A stretch of DNA of 26,149 nucleotides from Spirochaetia bacterium. Its GTDB lineage: Bacteria > Spirochaetota > Spirochaetia > Treponematales > Treponemataceae. The notes beneath the pieces were generated by a model, which was not told the DNA's origin, did not search any database, and saw only the letters and a program-made list of their open reading frames with translations. This document shows positions 1-7,909 of this stretch, piece by piece; within the stretch, counting starts at the first letter, position 1; every line of letters begins with the position of its first letter. The DNA is taken from the NCBI GenBank assembly GCA_900769975.1, contig CAAGIR010000015.1:1-26149 (forward strand), given 5' to 3'. The position numbers and the translations under genes were made by a program.

Positions 1-5
1 ACGTA

Positions 6-93
6 TAAATCAAATGGCTGAAATGGCGCCATTTGATTTAACTTAGAGTTTCGCCAGAAACTCTGTTATTGGACTGTTCGCGAAGTCGCGAAC
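6..93. repeat. Array of three consecutive perfect inverted repeats
   Basis: Three hairpins lie almost end to end. The first has a 13-bp stem (6-18 with 28-40) and a 9-nt loop. Its loop repeats the stem end AAATGGC, so 21-34 (AAATGGCGCCATTT) is also a perfect palindrome on its own. The second is AGAGTTTC (45-52), loop GCCA, GAAACTCT (57-64). The third is GTTCGCGA (76-83), AG, TCGCGAAC (86-93). The stem sequences differ from each other. None is followed by a T run, so they do not look like terminators. I see no promoter inside the array. It may continue beyond the left edge. Its function is unknown; it could be a composite repeat element or a structured leader of the lipoprotein gene. Confidence 0.8.
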
Positions 94-96
94 GCA

Positions 97-138
97 ATTG
101 CAATCCTCGAAAGTTGAAACTTTCTGCGGTGTGCAATT
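97..138 (+). repeat. Structured repeat, copy 1 (second copy at 19267-19309)
   Basis: The outer arms AATTGCA (97-103) and TGCAATT (132-138) enclose an inner hairpin GAAAGTT (109-115) / AACTTTC (118-124). The 22-nt right half is shared with the glpK leader with a single C/T difference at 127. The element ends 15 nt before the ATG of the lipoprotein gene, directly ahead of its ribosome binding site AAAGGAG (141-147). Whether it acts as RNA, as a protein site or only as a mobile repeat cannot be decided from this window. Confidence 0.75.
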
Positions 139-153
139 TTAAAGGAGTAAATT

Positions 154-3100
154 ATGAAAAAGATAAATAGAATATTAAAATCAGTTTTGTTTGCAATAGG
201 TTCTATCTTGCTTTTTTCTTGTGAAATAGGACTTGGAAAAGCTGTGGATATGGAAGCACCTGTCATTACGATAAAGTCACCCCAACCAAATGCAATCGTT
301 TCAAAGCAACTTGTTATAAGCGGAAATGTTACTGACAATGAAGGTGTTACAGAATTAAATGTATCTCTTACGGCAATAAATTTTGAGATTTTACAGTTTA
401 AATGGGTAGAAGGAAGCTGGAAATATTTACAGAATAATGAATGGAAAGAATATGAAAATGCTACTGTAAATGGCGAATCACAAAATTTTGACTGGACTCT
501 GACAGTGGATATTCCTATAAAAGACAATAAATTAGATTTTACGCTAACAACTTCTGCAACCGATTATTATGGAAATCTTAGTAAAAATTCAAAAGATGAA
601 AGATATATCATTGTTGACGGTGCAGAACCTAGTGCTAGCCTTACTATTGAAAAAGCGTTAATAACAGAATTTGCTGATGCAAAAGAAATTTTTAATATAG
701 AAAACAATAGCGAAAACCAGCTTCTTAAAAATAATGAAGTTTTGGACAAATTAGTAAACAGCGACTTTACGATACGTGTTAATCAAAAAGAAAATACAAG
801 ACTTGGAAAATTTATCCTTATTTTAGATGAAGTTATAGAAGATGAAAACGGGAATTTAGAAAGTCAGAGTATTCCTTCTGTAAAAAGCGTTGCAAATATA
901 CTTGATGAAGAACATACTTATGAGTGGAAAACAGATAGTTCGACAAGAAGTTTTGATATTGCGATAAAACGAAGTGATTTGCCACCAAGTATACAATCTG
1001 GAAAACATCTTTTACAAGTAATTACAGAAAGTTATGATGCAGGTGGAAATGTTGAACGAAAATTACAAGGATTTTTCATATATTATAATGAAGCTGACAA
1101 ACCTTGGACAGAAATGTCGCTAGGCGATTTGGAAGAAAAAGAAGAAGATCAAAAATCTGTTTATCCAAGTTGTCTTTTGCAAGGTTATGCGTATGATGAT
1201 GACGGATTAAGTACTATAGATATAGAATTGTGGGTTAAAGATAACGATGATTGGAATCTTAAAAACACCACTCATTTAGATTTACAAGCAGATGAATATC
1301 CTACAAATAAAATATGGTCAATTTATGGACTTTCAGAGTCTAGGCATTTTAAAATTGTTTCTAAATGTACTGACATATATGGTAACGAAAGTGATGTTTT
1401 AGAAAAATATTTTGCAGTAACGAATGTTAATCCTCCAAAACTTGTAATTTCTTCGCCAGTAGGTGGAGATGTGGTAATGGGTGAGGCAAATGGTGATTTT
1501 AATCTTACAGGATATGTAGAAACAGCAGGAATAGTAAAATCTTTTACAGTAGTCAGAATTGCTCAAAAAAACAAAAATTCTTATCTGGATTATTTAAATG
1601 GAAGTTATAAAGGATGGTTTACAGAAACAAACGGAAATAAATTGTTCCAGATAACGATACCAGATACAGACTCTGTTCCTATTACAAGTGGATATAGAAA
1701 ATATAATTTTAATCAGAAATTTAACATATTTAATGATTTTGGGATTAATGGTTCTGGAACAGAAGTTGAACAAAAAGGCGACTATCAAAAAGAAGTTTCT
1801 GTTATTGAATCTGATAAAACTGAAAACGTAAAAAATCACATTTTTATATTCAGAGTAGAAGATGATAACAGTTATATAACAGAAGAATTTACTCTGCAAG
1901 GTGATGTTGAAAAACCTGCTTTGACTATTGATGCAGTTCATATTGTGCATAAAGATAATTCTGAAAGTGTAATGAATATTCAAGACAGTAAATCCGTTTT
2001 GGAAGCTTATGATAGAGATGGAAATAATCAGATAACTGATAAAGTTTATTATACAGGAACTTGGAAAGATAATTCTGTAGAGAAATGGAACGATGATACA
2101 TCTAAAATTGATAAACTTTATCTTTACAATTCAAGCGGTATTTTATCTGTTGTGAATCTGAATGGAAGCGTAAAAAATGAAAAAGGTGATTATACTTGGA
2201 AATCTGAAACATTTGTGCCGGAAGATTCAACAACTGTAAATATGCAGGCAATGCTTACAGATTGGGGTGGAAACACAACGAAGGCAAACGCAAGTTATTT
2301 TGTATGCAGTTGTCCTCCTGTACTTTTAAGGGTAAATTCCGAAAACCCAAACGGTACATATAAAGAAGGTGATAAAATTATCATCGTTTTGGAATATAAT
2401 AAAAAAGTTACTTTTGAAGGTGGCAGTGGAAATCCTTATTTAAAACTTAATAATGGTGCAGTGGCATCATATATTGACGGAAACGGAAGTTCAAAACATC
2501 GTTATCAATATGATGTAAAAAAAGTAAGTAGCGCAATAAATGATGTTCTAAGTGTAGATGAAATTATGAAAAATGGGAATATATGGCAGGATTCTGACTC
2601 AACTGAGATAAAAAAACCAGCCTATATTGTGGAAGGAAAAAATTTGCATGATATCCGTAAAATTTACATTGATAATGATAATCCTCGCATGAAGTCTATT
2701 GTGCCAGTAACTGGAAGTGGACACTATAGAGCGGGTAAAGAATTATATTTTAAAGGAACTTTTGATAAAAATGTAAACATTCGCGATTTAAATAAGGTAA
2801 AACTTACTGTAAATATAAAAGGAAGTGATAGAACTCAAACTGTTATTCCTGCTATTTCTATGCCTAGTACCGATACTGTTTTGTTTAGTTATACTGTGCA
2901 AAATGGAGATAATACTTCTGACGTAGTGGAATTTGTTAGTTTTGATGGAGGAACTGGCAATATTACCGATGATGCAGGAAATATCATGGAAAATTTCGAT
3001 TTAGAAAACGAAAACGGCGAAAATGATATAAAAAATGGAAATATTGTTATTGATACTGAAAAACCTGCTGTGCCTGTTATAAGCGGAATAAACGAAAAAT

Positions 3101-5196
3101 TGTATTATCAAGCGCCAACTTTGGAAATTTCTGGATATGAAGATGTTACTAATACAAAAAAATATTATAGTTTTGACGGAGGAAACTCTTGGATTGATTA
3201 TAATAGCAGTAATCCGCCAAAAATTTCGCAAAACGGTGTGTATAAGATATGTGCAAAACAGGTAGATGAAGCAGGAAATGATTCTGGTGTTTCTACCATT
3301 TATACTATAACACTTGATAAAGGAAATCTTTTAACGGCAATAAGTACAGAACAACCTGATGGTACTTATAAAGCAGGAGATAAAATTACTTTTGTGCTAA
3401 CTTTCAGAAAAAATGTAAACGCCGAAAACGTTACTCTAAAACTTAATATAGAAAACACAGAAAATACAAATCGATATGCTACACTAACAACTGCAAGTAA
3501 TACTTTAATAGACAAACTTTACTTTGAATACACTGTTGTTGAATCAGATAAATGTTCTGGTTTAGATGTTGAGTCAATTGAATATGGAGAAAGTGGTTTC
3601 ATAAAAGATGAATATGATAATGAAGTTGCAAGTAAAGATGTAACGGAAAATGTTATTTACAGTGATATTTCTCCTCTTAAAGATAGTAGAACAATAAGAA
3701 TTGTAAACGGAAAACCTGTAATTGAAAATGTAACACTTTCACAACCTAAAAATCCAACTTCTTCAAAAGAAAGAGAGTTGACAATAACGTTTGACAGTGA
3801 AATAACAAAACAAACTCGTGATTCTGCTGGTGATTTGTATATTACTTTGAAACAAAAAGATGATTTTGAAGCACCAGTAATTTTAACTGCTTCGCAATAC
3901 AGTGAATATCCTGAAGACGTAACTAAATATTACAGTGAAACTACAAACGGCTGGAATCCAACTACTAATATGCCTGATTTATCTACTAAATATGTTTTGA
4001 AGTATGAAAATAATACAGATAATGGTGATCTTATAGACGCCTTAAAAAGGATTTATGAAGAGAATAAACATAATATTGCTCCAGATACAGTTCCTGTGCC
4101 TATGGGATCAAATTATGTGCAAGTTTCAAGTGATAAAAAATCTTTGATAATCAGTTTAAAAGATGATTATGAATTACCTGTGCAAGGTGCGCAATATACA
4201 GTAACTATTCCTGCAGGTGTTGTAGAAAACTTTATTCAAAATAAAAATGAAGAAGAGGTACATACTCTAAGTAATCCTGGAATAGAAACTCCTGTTATCA
4301 GAATTAATAAGTTGAGTGAAAAAATTTCGAAAGGAGTGGCAGTGCAGCCTGCAACAACTACATTTAAGATAGATTGTCAAACACCTTCTACTAGTATTTA
4401 CTATATGATTGATAAAGAAGAAAATGATTTACTTTCATTGGTAAATAATGGTGGATATGATGTTTGTTTTACAAGAAATGAAGAAAAACTGTCAAAAGCA
4501 CCAGTATTTAGTCCATCTGGAAAAACACAAGATGAAATTGTTAAAAATGGACAAGAGTATGAGAATGAACTTACTCTAGGTAGTGCTTTTGAATCAGATA
4601 TTACAAAAAATAAAGGATATAAAGCCTTGATTTCTGCAATTGCAAAAAAAGGAACTGATTGTTATTCAGAAATTGGTGTTGAAGCCGCAATGCGAACTAT
4701 TATTATATACAAAGAATCTTATAATGGTGGGAATGTAATTGTTGGGAGACATGGAAGAAATAATTTTACTAACACATACATAAATAATCGATGGATAAGA
4801 GGTGGAGATAATATTTCTGGAGGTGTAAGTACGCCAGATTTTCCATTATCGTGGGATAGTAAAGATTATAATAATTCAAAAAGAACTGCAAGATTAATGA
4901 CATCATGTGATACATCAAATAATTGGAATTCTCCATGCCAATGGTATTGGATAACATGGAATATTAATACAATAGGGTATGTTCATTTCTTGGCAGGTGA
5001 TGTTCCAGACGATGCTGAAGAACATGGACCAAAAAATTGGTGGTGGAGTTCTTGTGGTTGGACTTCGCAAAAAACACAAACTCCAGTTTATGCAGGTGAA
5101 TGTTCCATATTTGATACAAATGCAAATGATAGGTATGGTGGATTTAACTTTATTCGAGGTGGTGATGACGGTAATAAACACTTAGAAAACAGATAA
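154..5196 (+). CDS. Giant lipoprotein with tandem Ig-like domains
   Basis: A 1680-residue predicted lipoprotein. The N-terminus is a lysine/arginine start, a hydrophobic stretch (about 11-22) and Cys23 in LLFSC, a loose spirochaetal lipobox, so it should be lipidated and displayed at the cell envelope. The body is a chain of beta-rich Ig-like modules. Cadherin-like units start near 33 and 427. Three related units carry G-[TH]-Y-[KR]-x-G-[DK]-[KE] at about 734, 855 and 1070, each followed by a V-L-x-[FY]-x-[KR]-x-V strand or a variant; they resemble SwmB or bacterial Ig-like repeats. A chitobiase-C-like segment (SIYYMID) lies near 1414-1420. The last 160 residues are rich in Trp, Gly and Asn and contain IRGGD twice (1548 and 1667). 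The ATG follows AAAGGAG by 6 nt. A role in adhesion or carbohydrate binding is a guess; no catalytic motif is recognised. Confidence 0.85.
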   Translation: MKKINRILKSVLFAIGSILLFSCEIGLGKAVDMEAPVITIKSPQPNAIVSKQLVISGNVTDNEGVTELNVSLTAINFEILQFKWVEGSWKYLQNNEWKEYENATVNGESQNFDWTLTVDIPIKDNKLDFTLTTSATDYYGNLSKNSKDERYIIVDGAEPSASLTIEKALITEFADAKEIFNIENNSENQLLKNNEVLDKLVNSDFTIRVNQKENTRLGKFILILDEVIEDENGNLESQSIPSVKSVANILDEEHTYEWKTDSSTRSFDIAIKRSDLPPSIQSGKHLLQVITESYDAGGNVERKLQGFFIYYNEADKPWTEMSLGDLEEKEEDQKSVYPSCLLQGYAYDDDGLSTIDIELWVKDNDDWNLKNTTHLDLQADEYPTNKIWSIYGLSESRHFKIVSKCTDIYGNESDVLEKYFAVTNVNPPKLVISSPVGGDVVMGEANGDFNLTGYVETAGIVKSFTVVRIAQKNKNSYLDYLNGSYKGWFTETNGNKLFQITIPDTDSVPITSGYRKYNFNQKFNIFNDFGINGSGTEVEQKGDYQKEVSVIESDKTENVKNHIFIFRVEDDNSYITEEFTLQGDVEKPALTIDAVHIVHKDNSESVMNIQDSKSVLEAYDRDGNNQITDKVYYTGTWKDNSVEKWNDDTSKIDKLYLYNSSGILSVVNLNGSVKNEKGDYTWKSETFVPEDSTTVNMQAMLTDWGGNTTKANASYFVCSCPPVLLRVNSENPNGTYKEGDKIIIVLEYNKKVTFEGGSGNPYLKLNNGAVASYIDGNGSSKHRYQYDVKKVSSAINDVLSVDEIMKNGNIWQDSDSTEIKKPAYIVEGKNLHDIRKIYIDNDNPRMKSIVPVTGSGHYRAGKELYFKGTFDKNVNIRDLNKVKLTVNIKGSDRTQTVIPAISMPSTDTVLFSYTVQNGDNTSDVVEFVSFDGGTGNITDDAGNIMENFDLENENGENDIKNGNIVIDTEKPAVPVISGINEKLYYQAPTLEISGYEDVTNTKKYYSFDGGNSWIDYNSSNPPKISQNGVYKICAKQVDEAGNDSGVSTIYTITLDKGNLLTAISTEQPDGTYKAGDKITFVLTFRKNVNAENVTLKLNIENTENTNRYATLTTASNTLIDKLYFEYTVVESDKCSGLDVESIEYGESGFIKDEYDNEVASKDVTENVIYSDISPLKDSRTIRIVNGKPVIENVTLSQPKNPTSSKERELTITFDSEITKQTRDSAGDLYITLKQKDDFEAPVILTASQYSEYPEDVTKYYSETTNGWNPTTNMPDLSTKYVLKYENNTDNGDLIDALKRIYEENKHNIAPDTVPVPMGSNYVQVSSDKKSLIISLKDDYELPVQGAQYTVTIPAGVVENFIQNKNEEEVHTLSNPGIETPVIRINKLSEKISKGVAVQPATTTFKIDCQTPSTSIYYMIDKEENDLLSLVNNGGYDVCFTRNEEKLSKAPVFSPSGKTQDEIVKNGQEYENELTLGSAFESDITKNKGYKALISAIAKKGTDCYSEIGVEAAMRTIIIYKESYNGGNVIVGRHGRNNFTNTYINNRWIRGGDNISGGVSTPDFPLSWDSKDYNNSKRTARLMTSCDTSNNWNSPCQWYWITWNINTIGYVHFLAGDVPDDAEEHGPKNWWWSSCGWTSQKTQTPVYAGECSIFDTNANDRYGGFNFIRGGDDGNKHLENR

Positions 5197-5216
5197 TATG
5201 ATTAATTTCTAAAATT

Positions 5217-5915
5217 TTACTCACCAACCTTATAATATTTTGTTTTGTTTTTTGTCTGGCAGTGTTCTATAATCTGCATGTGGGAGAGTACCCATAAAAC
5301 CATGTGTGGATTGTTTTTTTTGCCAATCTGTTCTTCCAGGTTTTTTGCACAAAATGTTTCTGGTAAAGAAGGTAAAAGTGCAAGATAATCCTCTTTTTTA
5401 TTAAAAATTGTTGTTTGAACGATTTCTTCAAGCTTCTTGTTGCTTTTTATCCAGTTTTTTTTAAATTTTCTTCTTTTGTTTTGCGACTGTACGTTATCTG
5501 CCATCCTTATCCTTTCTTCAGTCATTTTTATATGAACGATTTCCAGTGAAAAATGTGGATTTAAAAGAACGCTGTAAATGCCTGTTAATTCATTAAAAAT
5601 TGAAAACAAATTTTCTTTTTTGGGACTTTTTCGGCTTGAAATAAGATTATGGTCCGTATCATAAAGTTCAATTTTATTTTCCAGAATAATTGGGTGAACA
5701 AGTTTGACGTTGTGACCTTTATCAATAGTATCAAGAATTTTGGGCAGTAGTTTTGCAAGGTTTTTTGTTTGAATTTCTATAATATTATCATTTTTTGTAA
5801 CAATGTCATAAATGTGGCCGTATTTTTTAACTTCTGTCTTGCCGCTGTAAAGTTCTGCATAAATGTTTTTGAGGCTTTTGTGTAAACTGCTTTCGTTGAG
5901 TGTAGAAAATTGCAT
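5217..5915 (-). CDS. Uncharacterised protein with nuclease-like D...ExQ signature
   Basis: A soluble protein of 232 residues. Near the N-terminus LHKSLKNIYA is followed by YDIVTK and then IIEIQTKN. The spacing of Asp, Glu and Gln fits the ExQ variant of the PD-(D/E)xK nuclease fold. Next come KLVHPI, a basic SPKK segment, a helical LNPHFSLEIVHIKM region, an Arg/Lys-rich stretch and a C-terminal segment resembling a winged helix. This order matches my recollection of a widespread uncharacterised bacterial family (possibly DUF8091), but I cannot check it. The frame extends upstream to a TTG at 5933. I chose the ATG at 5915 because the conserved part begins there; neither start has a good Shine-Dalgarno sequence. 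It converges on the lipoprotein gene with a 20-bp gap and no visible terminator. DNA or RNA cleavage is inferred only. Confidence 0.7.
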   Translation of the reverse strand: MQFSTLNESSLHKSLKNIYAELYSGKTEVKKYGHIYDIVTKNDNIIEIQTKNLAKLLPKILDTIDKGHNVKLVHPIILENKIELYDTDHNLISSRKSPKKENLFSIFNELTGIYSVLLNPHFSLEIVHIKMTEERIRMADNVQSQNKRRKFKKNWIKSNKKLEEIVQTTIFNKKEDYLALLPSLPETFCAKNLEEQIGKKNNPHMVLWVLSHMQIIEHCQTKNKTKYYKVGE

Positions 5916-5994
5916 CTGAAAAATCACTATCAAACTGTATGGAATAAATTTTTTAAAAATATAGATTTTTATTTATTATTGGCATAAAAACCCA

Positions 5995-6022
5995 TTGACT
6001 TTAGTGAAAATTGGTATAAAAT
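5995..6022 (+). promoter_or_regulatory. Sigma-70-type promoter of the dcw cluster
   Basis: TTGACT (5995-6000) and TAAAAT (6017-6022) are separated by 16 nt, predicting a start near 6029-6031. This puts the first MraZ box at the transcription start. It is the best promoter match ahead of the division cluster, and no comparable one is seen between mraZ and ftsW. Confidence 0.65.
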
Positions 6023-6030
6023 AAGAAATA

Positions 6031-6066
6031 AGTGGGAAAAAGTGGTAAAAAGTGGATATAAGTGGG
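6031..6066 (+). promoter_or_regulatory. MraZ operator: four 10-bp-spaced AGTGG boxes
   Basis: AGTGG occurs at exactly 6031, 6041, 6051 and 6061, separated by A/T-rich 5-mers. MraZ proteins are known to bind tandem TGGGN or AAAGTG-type repeats with a 10-bp period in front of their own gene, so this is very probably the autoregulatory site. Here the array starts at the predicted transcription start and the fourth box overlaps the mraZ start codon region. Bound MraZ would therefore cover the whole short leader. Confidence 0.85.
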
Positions 6067-6067
6067 T

Positions 6068-6511
6068 ATGAATCTGTTAACTGGTGAATACAATAATACA
6101 ATTGATGAAAAAGGCAGGGTCTCATTTCCAGTAAAATTGAGGTCTGCTATAAATCAAAATGTAGTTATGGTCACTAAAGGTTTAGATCGCTGCTTATGGC
6201 TTTTTACTTCTGATGAATGGGATACCTTTCAAAACAAACTGATGGCAAATGCTTCTATGATGAAAAGCAAAAGCCTGAATGTTGTGCGTCATTTTATTGC
6301 ACCTGCGCAACCTGTCGAATTTGATAAAAATGGTCGCCTTTCAATCCCACAAAGTTTACGTGAATATGCTAATCTTTCTAAAGAATGCACAATTTTAGGT
6401 ATTGCAAAATATATGGAATTGTGGGACTTCAATACTTATAAAGAATATTTAGCAAGTACAGAAGAATCTTTTAGAGATGCTGCCGAAGAATTTAACGATA
6501 TAAGTTTTTAA
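6068..6511 (+). CDS. mraZ: MraZ, transcriptional regulator of the dcw cluster
   Basis: 147 residues with two AbrB-like halves typical of MraZ. The first is NTIDEKGRVSFPVKLR followed by CLWLFTSDEWDTF; the second is EFDKNGRLSIPQSLREYA followed by MELWDFNTYKEY. The family forms ring-shaped oligomers that bind direct repeats upstream of mraZ and usually repress the division cluster. The four AGTGG boxes just upstream fit this. I chose the ATG at 6068, which gives MNLLTGEY. An in-frame GTG at 6062 would add two residues and lies inside the fourth box. No strong Shine-Dalgarno is present; GTGGA at 6052-6056 would suit the GTG better, so the start is uncertain by two codons. It is the first gene of the operon. 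Identity is secure. Confidence 0.95.
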   Translation: MNLLTGEYNNTIDEKGRVSFPVKLRSAINQNVVMVTKGLDRCLWLFTSDEWDTFQNKLMANASMMKSKSLNVVRHFIAPAQPVEFDKNGRLSIPQSLREYANLSKECTILGIAKYMELWDFNTYKEYLASTEESFRDAAEEFNDISF

Positions 6512-6540
6512 TCAATTAAAATTGGTTTTGTTTGTTTTTT
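6510..6540 (+). terminator. Weak hairpin plus T-rich tail after mraZ
   Basis: AATCAATT (6510-6517) and AATTGGTT (6520-6527) pair with one G-T wobble and a nominal 2-nt loop, realistically a shorter stem with a 4-nt loop. A T-rich tract follows to 6540. The stem is A/T-rich, so it would be a leaky terminator at most. It could uncouple mraZ from rsmH levels. Confidence 0.35.
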
Positions 6541-6593
6541 TTTCGGGAATATTTTTCGGTCTTTTTTTTATTTTAAAATAATGGTGGGTTAAA

Positions 6594-7580
6594 TTGGAAG
6601 TTGTTCATACTCCTGTTTTATTAAATGAATGTCTGCAATATCTTTCTCCTGTGGGTGAGCCTTTTGAAAATCATTGTCTTATGATTGATTCGACTCTGGG
6701 GGAAGGCGGTCACACTTATAACTTTTTAAAAAAGTTTGACGGTCTGAGTGTAGTGGGGCTCGATGCAGATTGTGTTATTCAAGCTCGTGCGAAAGAACGT
6801 CTTGCAGAATTTGGAGAACGCATTCATTTTTATAACGGCTGGTTTAACGATTTTTATGCTGATTATCCATCTGAATATGACAGGCCTGATTTAATTTTAT
6901 TTGATTTGGGGATTTCTGTTTTTCATTATGAAAAGTCAAACCGAGGATTTTCTTTTAGATATGATGAAAAACTTGATATGCGGCTTAATGCTGGAACGGA
7001 AAAGTCGGCTGGTGATTTGGTAAATGAACTTTCCGAAGAAAAACTTGCGGATTTAATTTATCTTTATGGTGAAGAAAAATTTAGCCGTCGTATTGCAGCA
7101 GCGATTGTTCAATCTCGTAATGGTGGAAAAATAGAATCTTCAAAAGCACTGGCTCAAATCATCTGGGATGCAGTTCCTGCAAATTATCGGTATGGAAACA
7201 TTCATCCGGCAACTAGAACTTTTCAGGCTTTGAGGATTGCTGTAAACAGTGAATTAAAACGTCTGCCAAAAGCTTTGAGCGATGCTTTTAAATGTCTGAA
7301 ACCTGGCGGAAAAATGGGCGTTATAACTTTTCATTCTCTTGAAGATAGAATTGTAAAAAATTATTTTAGAAATCTGGGCAAGCAGTGTGTATGTCCTGCA
7401 GAAATAGCAGTTTGCCGTTGTGGCGGTGAAAAATGTGCCGAAATTTTAACGAGAAAGCCTGTAATTCCTGGAGAAGATGAAATTTTTGTAAATTCGCCTT
7501 CACGCAGTGCTAAATTACGGGTTATAAGAAAAATAAAGGATGATACGCCGTATCATTTGGAAGGAGTAATTGGTTTTTAA
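6594..7580 (+). CDS. rsmH: 16S rRNA m4C1402 methyltransferase RsmH (MraW)
   Basis: 328 residues, the normal RsmH size. The family uses S-adenosylmethionine to N4-methylate C1402 in the decoding centre of 16S rRNA. HTPVLLNE is at residues 5-12, the SAM-binding loop DSTLGEGGH at 32-40, GLDAD at 55-59, and DLGIS and RGFSFR follow. The C-terminus has HPATRTFQALRIAVN, GVITFHSLEDRIVK and the Cys-rich CVCP...CRCGG segment. Translation starts with TTG; GGTGG (6583-6587) is 6 nt upstream. It is in the usual second position of dcw clusters. Its end overlaps the possible upstream start of ftsL. Confidence 0.95.
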   Translation: MEVVHTPVLLNECLQYLSPVGEPFENHCLMIDSTLGEGGHTYNFLKKFDGLSVVGLDADCVIQARAKERLAEFGERIHFYNGWFNDFYADYPSEYDRPDLILFDLGISVFHYEKSNRGFSFRYDEKLDMRLNAGTEKSAGDLVNELSEEKLADLIYLYGEEKFSRRIAAAIVQSRNGGKIESSKALAQIIWDAVPANYRYGNIHPATRTFQALRIAVNSELKRLPKALSDAFKCLKPGGKMGVITFHSLEDRIVKNYFRNLGKQCVCPAEIAVCRCGGEKCAEILTRKPVIPGEDEIFVNSPSRSAKLRVIRKIKDDTPYHLEGVIGF

Positions 7581-7581
7581 T

Positions 7582-7896
7582 ATGAAAAGAATAACAAAAA
7601 GCGGATTTAAAAATATCATCATAAAAATTTCTCTTTGTTTATTTGTATTAATGACACCTTTGATGCTTTGTCTTTATGGGCTGCAGGCTAGAAAATATTC
7701 AAAACTAACTATGGAAATTAAAGCGCTGGAAGAAAAACAGTCAAAACTTATTGAAGAAAACAAACGGATTGTAAATGAAATTTCTGTTCTTTCAAGTGCC
7801 GACAGAATTGAAAAAATGGCGGTAGAAGAATTGGGAATGCACAAAGCTCAGGCAGAAGATATTGTCCGTGTGGAAATGACTGGCGAAAAAAAATAA
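7582..7896 (+). CDS. ftsL: FtsL-like division protein
   Basis: 104 residues. A short basic cytoplasmic N-terminus (KRITKSGFKN) precedes one membrane segment at about 14-34, then a coiled-coil helix rich in Glu and Lys, ending in RIEKMAVEELGMHKA, the typical FtsL tail. FtsL proteins bridge FtsQ/DivIB and the FtsWI synthase. Sequence conservation in this family is weak, so the call rests on topology, size, the tail and position after rsmH. I chose the ATG at 7582. A TTG at 7570 lies 3 nt after AAGGAG (7561-7566) and would add four residues. The 11-mer TTTTTAATATG at this ATG is identical to that at ftsA and topA, which favours it. The gene usually next in line, ftsI, is missing. Confidence 0.8.
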   Translation: MKRITKSGFKNIIIKISLCLFVLMTPLMLCLYGLQARKYSKLTMEIKALEEKQSKLIEENKRIVNEISVLSSADRIEKMAVEELGMHKAQAEDIVRVEMTGEKK

Positions 7897-7909
7897 AAAG
7901 GGGGAGCTT

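Noticed and set aside
66..527. Minus-strand open frame of 153 codons covering the palindrome array
   Set aside because: It runs antisense through the lipoprotein signal peptide and has no ribosome binding site or recognisable motif.
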